This document shows positions 38,978-45,945 of a DNA stretch of 64,000 nucleotides, in pieces. The translations under genes were made by a program, and so were the position numbers. The notes under the pieces were generated by a model. The model searched no databases. It was not told where the DNA came from and saw only the letters and a program-made list of their open reading frames with translations. Position 1 is the first letter of the stretch. Each line of letters begins with the position of its first letter. Source of the DNA: Methylobacterium currus (GTDB lineage Bacteria > Pseudomonadota > Alphaproteobacteria > Rhizobiales > Beijerinckiaceae); assembly GCF_003058325.1 (NCBI RefSeq), contig NZ_CP028844.1, positions 62,001 to 126,000 on the forward strand, read 5' to 3'.

Positions 38978-39931
38978 TCAGCCTTCCAGCGCCCGCCACA
39001 TCTCGATGTCGCGTTCGGCAGTCCAGATCCGGGGCGTATCGATCCCCTTCGCCTCGTCGTAGGCGCGGCTCACGTCGAACGGCATGCAGTGCTCGAAGAT
39101 GACCCAGTGCCCGTATGTCGGCCGCATCTCGCTCATCGCCCGGTCGTAGACGGCCTTCAGGTCGTGCCCGGCGGCCACGCCCTCGCGGGCGATGGCGTAG
39201 AGGTCGCGCAGGAAGGCGCGGGTGCCCTCGATCCCCTCGCGGATCCGGTCGGGCGTCGTCAGCGCCTCGCCGCGGCCCGGCACCAGGGCGACGGGACCCA
39301 AGGCCTCCAGGCGGTCGAGGGTGGCGGGCCAGTCCTGGAAATGCGCGTCGCCGCAATAGGGCGTGGCGCCGTACTCGACGAGGTCGCCGGAAAACAGCAC
39401 CTTTTCCTTCGGCAGCCACGCGATGGTGTCGCCGGCGGTGTGGCCGCGCCCGGCATGGATGATCCGCACCTCGCGCGAGCCGAGCCACAGGGTCATCTCG
39501 CCGTGGAAGGTCAGGGTCGGCCAGGTCAGGCCCGGGATCTCCTCGCGCCCGCGGAAGAGCCGCGGGAAGCGCTGGATCTCCGAATCCATGTCCTGCTGCC
39601 CGCGCTCGACGATCATCGCCCGGGCGACGTCGCTGGCGATCACGTTGACCCGGTCCGGATAGCCGGCGACGCCGAGCACCCGCACGGCGTGGTAGTGGGT
39701 GAGCAGCACGTGACGGATCGGCTTGTCGGTGACCTCGCGGACGCGCCGCACCAGGTCGCCGGCCATGCGCGGGGTGGCGCGGGCATCGATCACCAGCACC
39801 GAATCGTCGCCGATCACGATGCCGGAATTCGGGTCGCCCTCGGCGGTCAGCGCATAGACGCCCGGCGCCAGCTCCGAGAAGGTCTCCTGCTTCTCGACGA
39901 GGTCGGCCTGGCTGGCGAAACCCTTGCTCAT
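38978..39931 (-). CDS. MBL-fold hydrolase-like protein with an altered metal motif
   Basis: A 317-residue metallo-beta-lactamase-fold protein. The HxHxDH motif reads H79-Y-H81-A-V83-R84 ('LLTHYHAVRVLG'), so the Asp and third His are missing. Later motifs are kept: 'GRGHTAGDTIAW' (His) and 'LFSGDLVEYG' (bridging Asp). It may bind one metal or have a different activity. The ATG has GGGAGGAG 7 bp upstream. It is the first gene of the minus-strand homogentisate operon, 184 bp before the monooxygenase gene and divergent from the MarR gene. Confidence 0.85.
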   Translation of the reverse strand: MSKGFASQADLVEKQETFSELAPGVYALTAEGDPNSGIVIGDDSVLVIDARATPRMAGDLVRRVREVTDKPIRHVLLTHYHAVRVLGVAGYPDRVNVIASDVARAMIVERGQQDMDSEIQRFPRLFRGREEIPGLTWPTLTFHGEMTLWLGSREVRIIHAGRGHTAGDTIAWLPKEKVLFSGDLVEYGATPYCGDAHFQDWPATLDRLEALGPVALVPGRGEALTTPDRIREGIEGTRAFLRDLYAIAREGVAAGHDLKAVYDRAMSEMRPTYGHWVIFEHCMPFDVSRAYDEAKGIDTPRIWTAERDIEMWRALEG

Positions 39932-40057
39932 CTGGTTCTCCTCCCTCGTCATCCTGCCACGTGGCCGCCGCCGCTCGTGCCGCAAGCCCGATCAAGCCAT
40001 GAGGAGCATGGTCCCGGCCATGCATGTCGGCGTTGCAATGTCGCGGCGGCTGTGCTT

Positions 40058-40071
40058 GTTGCGAGTGCAAC
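40058..40071. promoter_or_regulatory. MarR-type operator candidate, copy 1
   Basis: GTTGC-GAGT-GCAAC, a dyad with perfect 5-bp arms, lies between the divergent MBL and MarR genes. Its centre is 26 bp from that of copy 2, with which it differs by a single central base, consistent with two dimers bound on one region. Confidence 0.65.
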
Positions 40072-40083
40072 CATTCCTAATCA

Positions 40084-40097
40084 GTTGCGACTGCAAC
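40084..40097. promoter_or_regulatory. MarR-type operator candidate, copy 2
   Basis: GTTGC-GACT-GCAAC, second copy of the dyad, 57 bp before the marR start. The pair would allow the MarR protein to control both the catabolic operon and itself. Confidence 0.65.
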
Positions 40098-40153
40098 TGT
40101 CAAGCGGGGTGGACCCTCGTTCCGAAGCCGCGCCATCGCGACCGAGACATGTC

Positions 40154-40618
40154 ATGGACCGTTTGGATCTGGACCGATTGGATTTGTTGAGCTTCGTGCC
40201 GTTCCGGCTCAATCGCCTCGCGGCCGAGTTCAGCAACGCCCTGGCGGCCGACTACGCGCGCTTCGGCATCGACATCCCGGAATGGCGGGTCATGGCGACC
40301 TTGGGGATGCATGACGGGCCGCGCAGCGCCAATTACGTCGTGCGCTGCACCCGCACGCACAAATCCCGTATCAGCCGGGCGGTGGGCCAGCTCACGGAAC
40401 TCGGTTTCGTCGAGAAGCTGGAAAGTGACGACGACCGCCGCGAGATCATGCTTCAGCTCACGCCGAAGGGCCGGGAAGTCTACGCGGAGTTGCTGCCGCT
40501 TCTCCTCGCCCGCGAGGAGAAGCTTCTGTCCTGCCTGAGCAAGGAGCAGGTGAAGGCGTTTGGCGATATCCTGCTCAACCTAGAGCAATCGCTGGGCCTG
40601 ATGAACTGCCAGCAATGA
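40154..40618 (+). CDS. MarR-family transcriptional regulator
   Basis: A 154-residue regulator with a central winged helix: 'GIDIPEWRVMATLGMHDGP' (helices 2-3), recognition helix 'CTRTHKSRISRAVGQLTELG', and the wing with 'ESDDDRREIMLQLTPKGREVY', in pieces. MarR proteins often respond to aromatic acids or their CoA esters. It is divergent from the homogentisate operon and likely represses it until an aromatic inducer is present, through the two GTTGC-N4-GCAAC sites. Confidence 0.92.
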   Translation: MDRLDLDRLDLLSFVPFRLNRLAAEFSNALAADYARFGIDIPEWRVMATLGMHDGPRSANYVVRCTRTHKSRISRAVGQLTELGFVEKLESDDDRREIMLQLTPKGREVYAELLPLLLAREEKLLSCLSKEQVKAFGDILLNLEQSLGLMNCQQ

Positions 40619-40705
40619 TACGAACATGGCCGTGACCATGTGTCGAGCGGATACCTGGTCCCATATCAGGTGCAACGGTAGCGGATCACACACGAAGTTG
40701 GATCG

Positions 40706-40735
40706 AAAAAGACACCCCTGGCCATCGGCCAGGGG
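40706..40735 (-). terminator. Rho-independent terminator of the PAS/HTH gene
   Basis: On the minus strand a 9-bp perfect stem (CCCCTGGCC, GAT loop, GGCCAGGGG) is followed by TGTC and five T. It lies about 120 bp past the present stop and about 235 bp past the stop that the ancestral frame would have used. The surrounding gap 40619-40856 shows no credible gene. Confidence 0.75.
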
Positions 40736-40856
40736 CCGGGTTCAAGACTTCGATCGCGCCAAAGGGTGGCGCGTGTTTCGGTTTTCTGCGCCACGTCTTT
40801 CCATCCACCGATTTATCGTTGCGGCGTCTGACGGTATGACGCTCAAGAGGCGGACC

Positions 40857-41999
40857 TCATGGTGCTTGCCAATCAAGGACACCCTCGCTGTGCTCAAACA
40901 GGTTTAATGCAGCCGGACGATCATCGCTGACGTGACGAGGCGGGAGCGCTCCGCAGATCGGTACGGGCCGGTCAGGCCTTGGCGATCGCGATAGTGCTGT
41001 CGTCCATGGCGAGGAAGCGGATACCGGAGCGCCGGAGCGCCGGAGCGCCGCGATGGCGCTGTGATGCGATCGATGCCCTTGCGGGCCCGCATTCTCTTCC
41101 AGGCGCTTGACCGTCGACAGCGACAATCCGCTGGCCTGGGCGAGCGTCGTCATCGACCAGCCGAGCATGGCGCGGGCTGCTCGCAGGTGATGGGCCCGCA
41201 CCCCCTGTTCGAGCCCGTCGCGCAGCGTGCCGACGATCGGGGGCGAGCCCATGTCCGACCGGTAGGACAGGCCAGCTCGGCCGACGATCACTCCGCGCTC
41301 GTCGCGGACGGGCACCGACAGGATCCTGAATGGCTGCGGGCCGTGGCGGCGTAGGTGCACCTTCGCCATCACCTGGAACATGGATCCAGCTTGATGCTGC
41401 TGAATGGCATGCTCGATGAACATGGTGCGATCCTCGGGGATGATCCTCACCGTGGCGTCCGCGTTGATCTCCTCGAGGCTTCGTCCGAAGGCGAGCGCCG
41501 CTTCCGGCGGGAAGTCGAACTTCATATCGAGGCTGATCGGCGTGTAGAGGAACCCGCTATGCGTGAACAGCGCTCCGCGGTGCCTCCGCTCGATGAGGTG
41601 CGCCCGGGCGAGGGCGTGAGGGTTCGTAATGTCGATGACCACGCCATCCGCCATGCGGGGCCGTCCGTCCGGCGTCCAGCGAATCTCCGTTCGACTATCG
41701 AGAGTCCGGATCGTGCCATCGGGCCGGATGATTCGGATCCTGGCATTGGGCAGGGCTACGCCGTGCCGTATCTCGCTCGCTGTCGCGAGCGCCGCTCGAT
41801 CCTCCGGGTGGATGAGGCTGGCGAAGGAGCCGTAATGTGGCTTCGTCGTCCGCCGGTTCAGCCCGAGCAGTCGAAACAATCCGTTCGACCAGACTTGCGT
41901 CTCGGTTGTGAAGTCCCATCGCCAGCTGCCGAGCAGGTCGAGATCATTGATCAATCGATCGAAATCCGGAGAAAAGAAGTTAAGCTCGGAAACTGTCAC
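40857..41999 (-). CDS. PAS-domain protein with XRE-type HTH; C-terminus frameshifted by an extra 8-bp repeat unit
   Basis: The ORF can start as far up as a GTG at 42056; I chose the GTG at 41999 because of the preceding GGGA. PAS domain 1 is 'LDLLGSWRWDF...LFRLLGLN', followed by 'SLIHPEDRAAL' and 'MADGVVIDIT'; a second sensory region is near 150-270. An HTH follows: 'RAARAMLGWSMTTLAQASG', then 'LSLSTVKRLEENAG'. From the CGGCGCTC triplet repeat on, the frame gives low-complexity sequence. Dropping one repeat unit restores '...ALRRSGIRFLAMDD' and 'STIAIAKA' with a stop at 40972-40974. It is likely a light, redox or ligand-sensing regulator; present activity is uncertain. Confidence 0.78.
   Translation of the reverse strand: MTVSELNFFSPDFDRLINDLDLLGSWRWDFTTETQVWSNGLFRLLGLNRRTTKPHYGSFASLIHPEDRAALATASEIRHGVALPNARIRIIRPDGTIRTLDSRTEIRWTPDGRPRMADGVVIDITNPHALARAHLIERRHRGALFTHSGFLYTPISLDMKFDFPPEAALAFGRSLEEINADATVRIIPEDRTMFIEHAIQQHQAGSMFQVMAKVHLRRHGPQPFRILSVPVRDERGVIVGRAGLSYRSDMGSPPIVGTLRDGLEQGVRAHHLRAARAMLGWSMTTLAQASGLSLSTVKRLEENAGPQGHRSHHSAIAALRRSGAPVSASSPWTTALSRSPRPDRPVPICGALPPRHVSDDRPAALNLFEHSEGVLDWQAP
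41024..41047 (-). repeat. Three 8-bp tandem repeats causing the frameshift
   Basis: CCGGAGCG occurs three times in a row (plus-strand view), followed by CCG. Two copies would give the family-like C-terminus; three shift the frame by minus one codon phase. Confidence 0.9.
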
Positions 42000-42199
42000 T
42001 GAGGTCCCAATATACTGTGTCTCGCACGCGAGCATTGATAGTGGAATAAATTTCACTAATCAAGTGGCCGCGAGCTGGCAAATAAGTCTGTTAGCTCATG
42101 CGCTGGGTCGTCCTGATCGAGGCCGTGCGGTCGCCCCGCGCCTGCATCCGGGTGTCCGCCCCTCGACATTGCCGTGCATGTAATTGGCAAACTGGTTCG

Positions 42200-42450
42200 G
42201 CAATGGCCGGATAGATCCAATAATATAAGTAGAAATAGACGTTTTGTCCTATAATTTTAATAAATATACAAAAATAGTAATAAATATACACACGGATAAT
42301 AAATTTCTGAAATATTATTTATTATAGTAATCAATCTTGCAAATCATGATTTATATAACAAGACACTCATCGGCTCTCTCGTATGGAAATCTTATTCCAT
42401 ATTTGAGATTGAAATTTCGCCGCACATTCCAATAGACGGATATTTAATCC
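42200..42450. other. AT-rich island in an otherwise very GC-rich region
   Basis: About 250 bp dominated by A and T lie in the 430-bp gap (42057-42490) between the PAS/HTH gene and uxuB. A 13-bp direct repeat, TAATAAATATACA, occurs at 42258-42270 and 42278-42290, a 20-bp period. Further on are ATGGAA-N6-TTCCAT (near 42390) and TCCAAT...ATTGGA (42428-42456). It may hold the promoter of the PAS/HTH gene, a nucleoid-protein site, or foreign DNA. No convincing gene is seen in it. Confidence 0.75.
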
Positions 42451-42490
42451 ATTGGACTATGCTCTTGATCATGATGGCCGCGGCAATCCC

Positions 42491-43966
42491 TCATCGTGCT
42501 CGGAAGGCATGGCGGGCGCCGTGCGTGGAGAGGCGCGCGAGACCGTCCGTGACTGCGGCGACGAAGACCGGATTCGCCGGCAGGTCGGTCCCGAAGACCT
42601 CGCGGACGGCGAGCAGAGCCGGGGCGAGGCGTTCCGGCACCGGCCCGGCCTCCTCGGCGATGGCGCGCAGCCGGGCGCTCAGCGGATCGCGCACGTCGAT
42701 CGCGCCCCCGCGCTCGTCGCGGCCGGTGACGTAGCGCATCCAGGCCGCCACCGCGAGGGCGAGGCGGGGGAACGGCGCGCCGGCGGCGAGGCGGTCGCGC
42801 ACGGTGCCGAGCAGGCGCTGCGGCAGCTTCTGCGAGCCGTCCATGGCGATCTGCCAGGTGCGGTGGCGCAGGGCCGGGTTGGCGAAGCGCGCAAGCAGCG
42901 CGCGTTCGTAGGCCGGGAGATCGACGCTCCCCGGCATGCGCAGGGTCGGCCGCACCTCCTCGCGCATCAGCGCCGCGGCAAAGCGCGCGCAATCCGGCTC
43001 GGCCACGACCTCCGCGATGGTCTCGAACCCGGCGAGGTAGCCGAGATAGGCGAGCGCCGAGTGGCTGGCATTGAGAAGCCTGAGCTTCATCAGCTCGTAG
43101 GGCGCCACGTCGGCGACGAGCTCGGCGCCCGCCTCCTCGAAGCGGGGGCGCCCGGCGGGGAAGCGGTCCTCGATCACCCATTGCGAGAACGGCTCGGCCA
43201 TCACCGGCCAGGCATCATGCAGCCCGAGGGCGGCCGAGACCTCGGCCCGGTCGGAATCGGTGGTGGCCGGCACGATGCGGTCGACCATGGTCGACGGGCA
43301 GGCGACCTCCCCGGCGAGGTAGGCCGCGAGGTCCGGATCGCGCAACCGGGCGAAACCCGCCAGCACGCCCGCGACGGTGTGGCCGTTCGCCGGTAGGTTG
43401 TCGCAGGACAGGACCGTGAACGGCGCGAGGCCGGCCCGGCGGCGGCGCGCGATCGCCTCGACGAGGAAGCCCGGCAAGCTGCGCGGGGCGTGCGGATCGC
43501 GAAGGTCGGCCAGGATGTCGGGGTGGTCCTCCCGGAGCGCAGCCGTGGCCGGGTCGTGGCAATAGCCCTTCTCGGTCACCGTCAGGCTGACGATCCGGGC
43601 CGCCGGGTCCGTGAGGGCCGCAAGCACCGCCTCGGGCTCGCGCGGGGCGACGAGGAGCCGGCGCACCGCGCCGACGACCCGCAGCCGCTCGCCCGCGCCG
43701 GAGCGGGTCGCCACGGTGTAGAGCCCGTCCTGGGGTGCGAGCGCCGCTGCGGTGTCGGGGGAGCGCAGGCTGACGCCGCAGACGCCCCAGCCGGTCTCGC
43801 CGGCGGCGAGGCGGTCGTCGATGCAGACGGCCTGGTGGGCGCGGTGGAAGGCGCCGATGCCCAGATGCACGATGCCGATGGTCGTCGCGGCGACATCGTA
43901 GGCCGGCCGGGCGACGGAGGCGGGCAGCCGGTCGAGGGTCGCGCGGGAGAGGCGGGGCGGGGTCAC
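42491..43966 (-). CDS. uxuB: D-mannonate oxidoreductase / fructuronate reductase (mannitol dehydrogenase family)
   Basis: A 491-residue polyol dehydrogenase of the long-chain family. The NAD-binding region is 'TIGIVHLGIGAFHRAHQA' near 28-45, and the catalytic Lys-Asn-His set is in 'MKLRLLNASHSALAYLG'. It would interconvert D-fructuronate and D-mannonate. The start GTG overlaps the uxuA stop codon (GTGA), and the two enzymes act in sequence. UxuA next door makes the uronate assignment stronger than other polyol activities. It is the last gene of the operon. Confidence 0.9.
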   Translation of the reverse strand: MTPPRLSRATLDRLPASVARPAYDVAATTIGIVHLGIGAFHRAHQAVCIDDRLAAGETGWGVCGVSLRSPDTAAALAPQDGLYTVATRSGAGERLRVVGAVRRLLVAPREPEAVLAALTDPAARIVSLTVTEKGYCHDPATAALREDHPDILADLRDPHAPRSLPGFLVEAIARRRRAGLAPFTVLSCDNLPANGHTVAGVLAGFARLRDPDLAAYLAGEVACPSTMVDRIVPATTDSDRAEVSAALGLHDAWPVMAEPFSQWVIEDRFPAGRPRFEEAGAELVADVAPYELMKLRLLNASHSALAYLGYLAGFETIAEVVAEPDCARFAAALMREEVRPTLRMPGSVDLPAYERALLARFANPALRHRTWQIAMDGSQKLPQRLLGTVRDRLAAGAPFPRLALAVAAWMRYVTGRDERGGAIDVRDPLSARLRAIAEEAGPVPERLAPALLAVREVFGTDLPANPVFVAAVTDGLARLSTHGARHAFRAR

Positions 43967-45159
43967 AGCGGCCAGCCCCTTGAGGAGGCGAGCGCCGTCA
44001 TCACGCCGCGCAGCTCCGCCAGGCCCTTCAGGCGGCCGACGGCGGTATAGCCCGGGAAGGACGTCTGGCCGAGGTCGCCGAGGAGCGCGTGGCCGTGGTC
44101 CGGGCGCATCGGGATGCGCCAGCGCGGATCGCCGGCCTCGCGCCGCCGCGCCTCCTCGGCGAGGAGCACGTCGACGAGCGCCACCATGTCGGTGTCGCCG
44201 CCGAGATGGTCGGCCTCCATGAACGAGCCGTCCGCCTCCTTCGCAACGTTGCGCAGATGCGCGAAGTGGATGCGGCCGGCGAAGCGGCGCGCCAGAGCCG
44301 GCACGTCGTTCTGCGGACCGGCCCCGAGGGAGCCGGAGCACAGCGTGATCCCGTTCTCCTCCGCATCGATAGCGCCGGTGACGAAGGCGAGGTCGTCGCC
44401 ATCCTTGACGATGCGGGGCAGGCCCATCAGCGGCCGCGGCGGGTCGTCGGGATGGATCGCCATGCGGATGCCGACCTCCTGCGCGGTCGGAATCACGGCG
44501 CGCAGGAACGCCGCGAGGTTGTCCCGCAGGGTCGCCGCATCGATGCCGCGGTAGCGGTCGAGCATGCGGCGCAGCCCCGCGATGTCGTAGCGGTCGAAGG
44601 CGCCCGGCAGGCCCGCCATGATGGTGGCGAGCAGCCTGTCCCGGTCGGCCTCGGTGCTGGCCTGGAACCAGGCCCGGCCGCGCGCCACCACGTCGGCCGG
44701 GTGGTCGGCCTCGGCCCCGGGCCGGTCCAGCATGAAGCAGTCGAAGGCCGCGAATTCGTGCGCGTTGAAGCGGAGCGCCGTGCCGCCGCCCGGGAGCGGG
44801 TGGGCGAGCTCGGTCCGGGTCCAGTCGATGACCGGCATGAAGTTGTAGCAGATCGTGGTGATCCCGCAGGCCGCGAGGTTGCGCAAGGAGGCGCGGTAAT
44901 TCGCGAAGAGCGGTTCGAGGTCGCCCTCGCCGAGCTTGATGCGCTCGTGCACCGGCAGGCTCTCGACCACGCTCCAGCGCAGGCCGAGGCTCGGATCGCC
45001 GGTGATCTCGGCCCGGCGGCGCTCGATCTCGGCGACGGGCCAGATCTCGCCGTAGGGGATGTGGTGCAGGGCCGTGACGATGCCGGCGGCGCCCGCCTGG
45101 CGGGCCTCCCGAAGGCCGACGGCGTCGTCGGGCCCGAACCAGCGCCAAGTCTGTTCCAT
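43963..45159 (-). CDS. uxuA: Mannonate dehydratase
   Basis: A 398-residue TIM-barrel dehydratase that turns D-mannonate into 2-keto-3-deoxygluconate. The N-terminus 'MEQTWRWFGPDDAVGL' followed by 'ALHHIPYGEIWP' is highly characteristic. 'GITTICYNFMPVIDWTRTEL' near 97-116 and 'MAIHPDDPPRPLMGLPRIV' near 233 carry active-site and metal residues. The length fits the E. coli enzyme (394). It sits between the GntR regulator and uxuB. Confidence 0.95.
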   Translation of the reverse strand: MEQTWRWFGPDDAVGLREARQAGAAGIVTALHHIPYGEIWPVAEIERRRAEITGDPSLGLRWSVVESLPVHERIKLGEGDLEPLFANYRASLRNLAACGITTICYNFMPVIDWTRTELAHPLPGGGTALRFNAHEFAAFDCFMLDRPGAEADHPADVVARGRAWFQASTEADRDRLLATIMAGLPGAFDRYDIAGLRRMLDRYRGIDAATLRDNLAAFLRAVIPTAQEVGIRMAIHPDDPPRPLMGLPRIVKDGDDLAFVTGAIDAEENGITLCSGSLGAGPQNDVPALARRFAGRIHFAHLRNVAKEADGSFMEADHLGGDTDMVALVDVLLAEEARRREAGDPRWRIPMRPDHGHALLGDLGQTSFPGYTAVGRLKGLAELRGVMTALASSRGWPL

Positions 45160-45202
45160 GTCGCCTGTGGTGCTCCGCTGTCGCCGCTCCCTGCCGAGGT
45201 GG

Positions 45203-45913
45203 CTAGAGGTCGGCCTGGATGAGGTCGGGGTGGCGCGCGGCGAGGTCGCGGGCGACCTTGAGCACCTCCGCCATGTGGCTGCGCATCGCCGCCTCGGCCG
45301 CCGCGGGATCGCGAGCGAGCACCGCCGACAGGATGGCGCGGTGCTGGCCGATGAGGACGTCGACCGGGGTGACGGCCGGCAGGCTGAGGTAGCGGACCCG
45401 GTCGAACTGGGCCTTCTCGCGCTCGATGATCGCCCAGACGCCGGACAGGCCGGTGGCCTCCGCGAAGGCGCGGTGGAAGCGGTCGTCGCAGAGGGTGAAC
45501 CGCTCGGGATCGTCGCGGCACTCGGCCTGCTCGGCGAGCAGCGCCTCGGCCAGGGCAGGCAGGCCGGGCGGCACGCCGCGCTCCGCGGCGCGACGCACGA
45601 TGGCGATTTCGAGCGCCTCGCGCACGAAGCGCGCCCGCTCCATGTCGGACAGCGAGATCCGGCCGACGAAGCTGCCGCGTTGCGGCAGGACCTCGATCAG
45701 CCCGTCCTCGATCAGTCGGATCAGCGCCTCGCGGACCGGCGCCCGGCTGGTGCCGAAGCGGGCGGCGAGCTCGTTCTCCGACAGCTTCTCGCCCGGGCGC
45801 AGCCGGAGCGCGATGATGTCCCGGCGCAGGGTCTCGTGGATCGTGCGCCGGTCCGGCGGTCCGGCCGGCTCGTCGCGGGCGGTCCGGTCCGCCGCCCGGC
45901 TGCTCGCGCGCAT
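45203..45913 (-). CDS. GntR-family regulator, FadR/FCD type (hexuronate operon)
   Basis: A 236-residue regulator. The winged HTH spans about 24-90 ('EKLSENELAARFGTSRAPVREALIRLI', in pieces, and 'GLIEVLPQRGSFVG'). A C-terminal FCD domain follows, with metal-site residues in 'LCDDRFHRAFAEA', 'GQHRAILSAVLARD' and 'MRSHMAEVLK'. UxuR and ExuR belong to this class and respond to fructuronate or galacturonate. It is encoded inside the operon between the transporter and uxuA. Its likely operator is the 18-bp palindrome at 50009-50026. Confidence 0.92.
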   Translation of the reverse strand: MRASSRAADRTARDEPAGPPDRRTIHETLRRDIIALRLRPGEKLSENELAARFGTSRAPVREALIRLIEDGLIEVLPQRGSFVGRISLSDMERARFVREALEIAIVRRAAERGVPPGLPALAEALLAEQAECRDDPERFTLCDDRFHRAFAEATGLSGVWAIIEREKAQFDRVRYLSLPAVTPVDVLIGQHRAILSAVLARDPAAAEAAMRSHMAEVLKVARDLAARHPDLIQADL

Positions 45914-45945
45914 CGCCAAGGTCCTCTCTCGCAAGATCCCCTCCC

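Noticed and set aside
40626..40907. 93-codon plus-strand frame after marR
   Set aside because: It spans a clear minus-strand terminator, overlaps the end of the PAS/HTH gene and shows no motif.
42091..42291. 66-codon minus-strand frame in the AT-rich island
   Set aside because: Its Tyr/Ile-rich start merely reflects AT-rich DNA; there is no ribosome site or family match.
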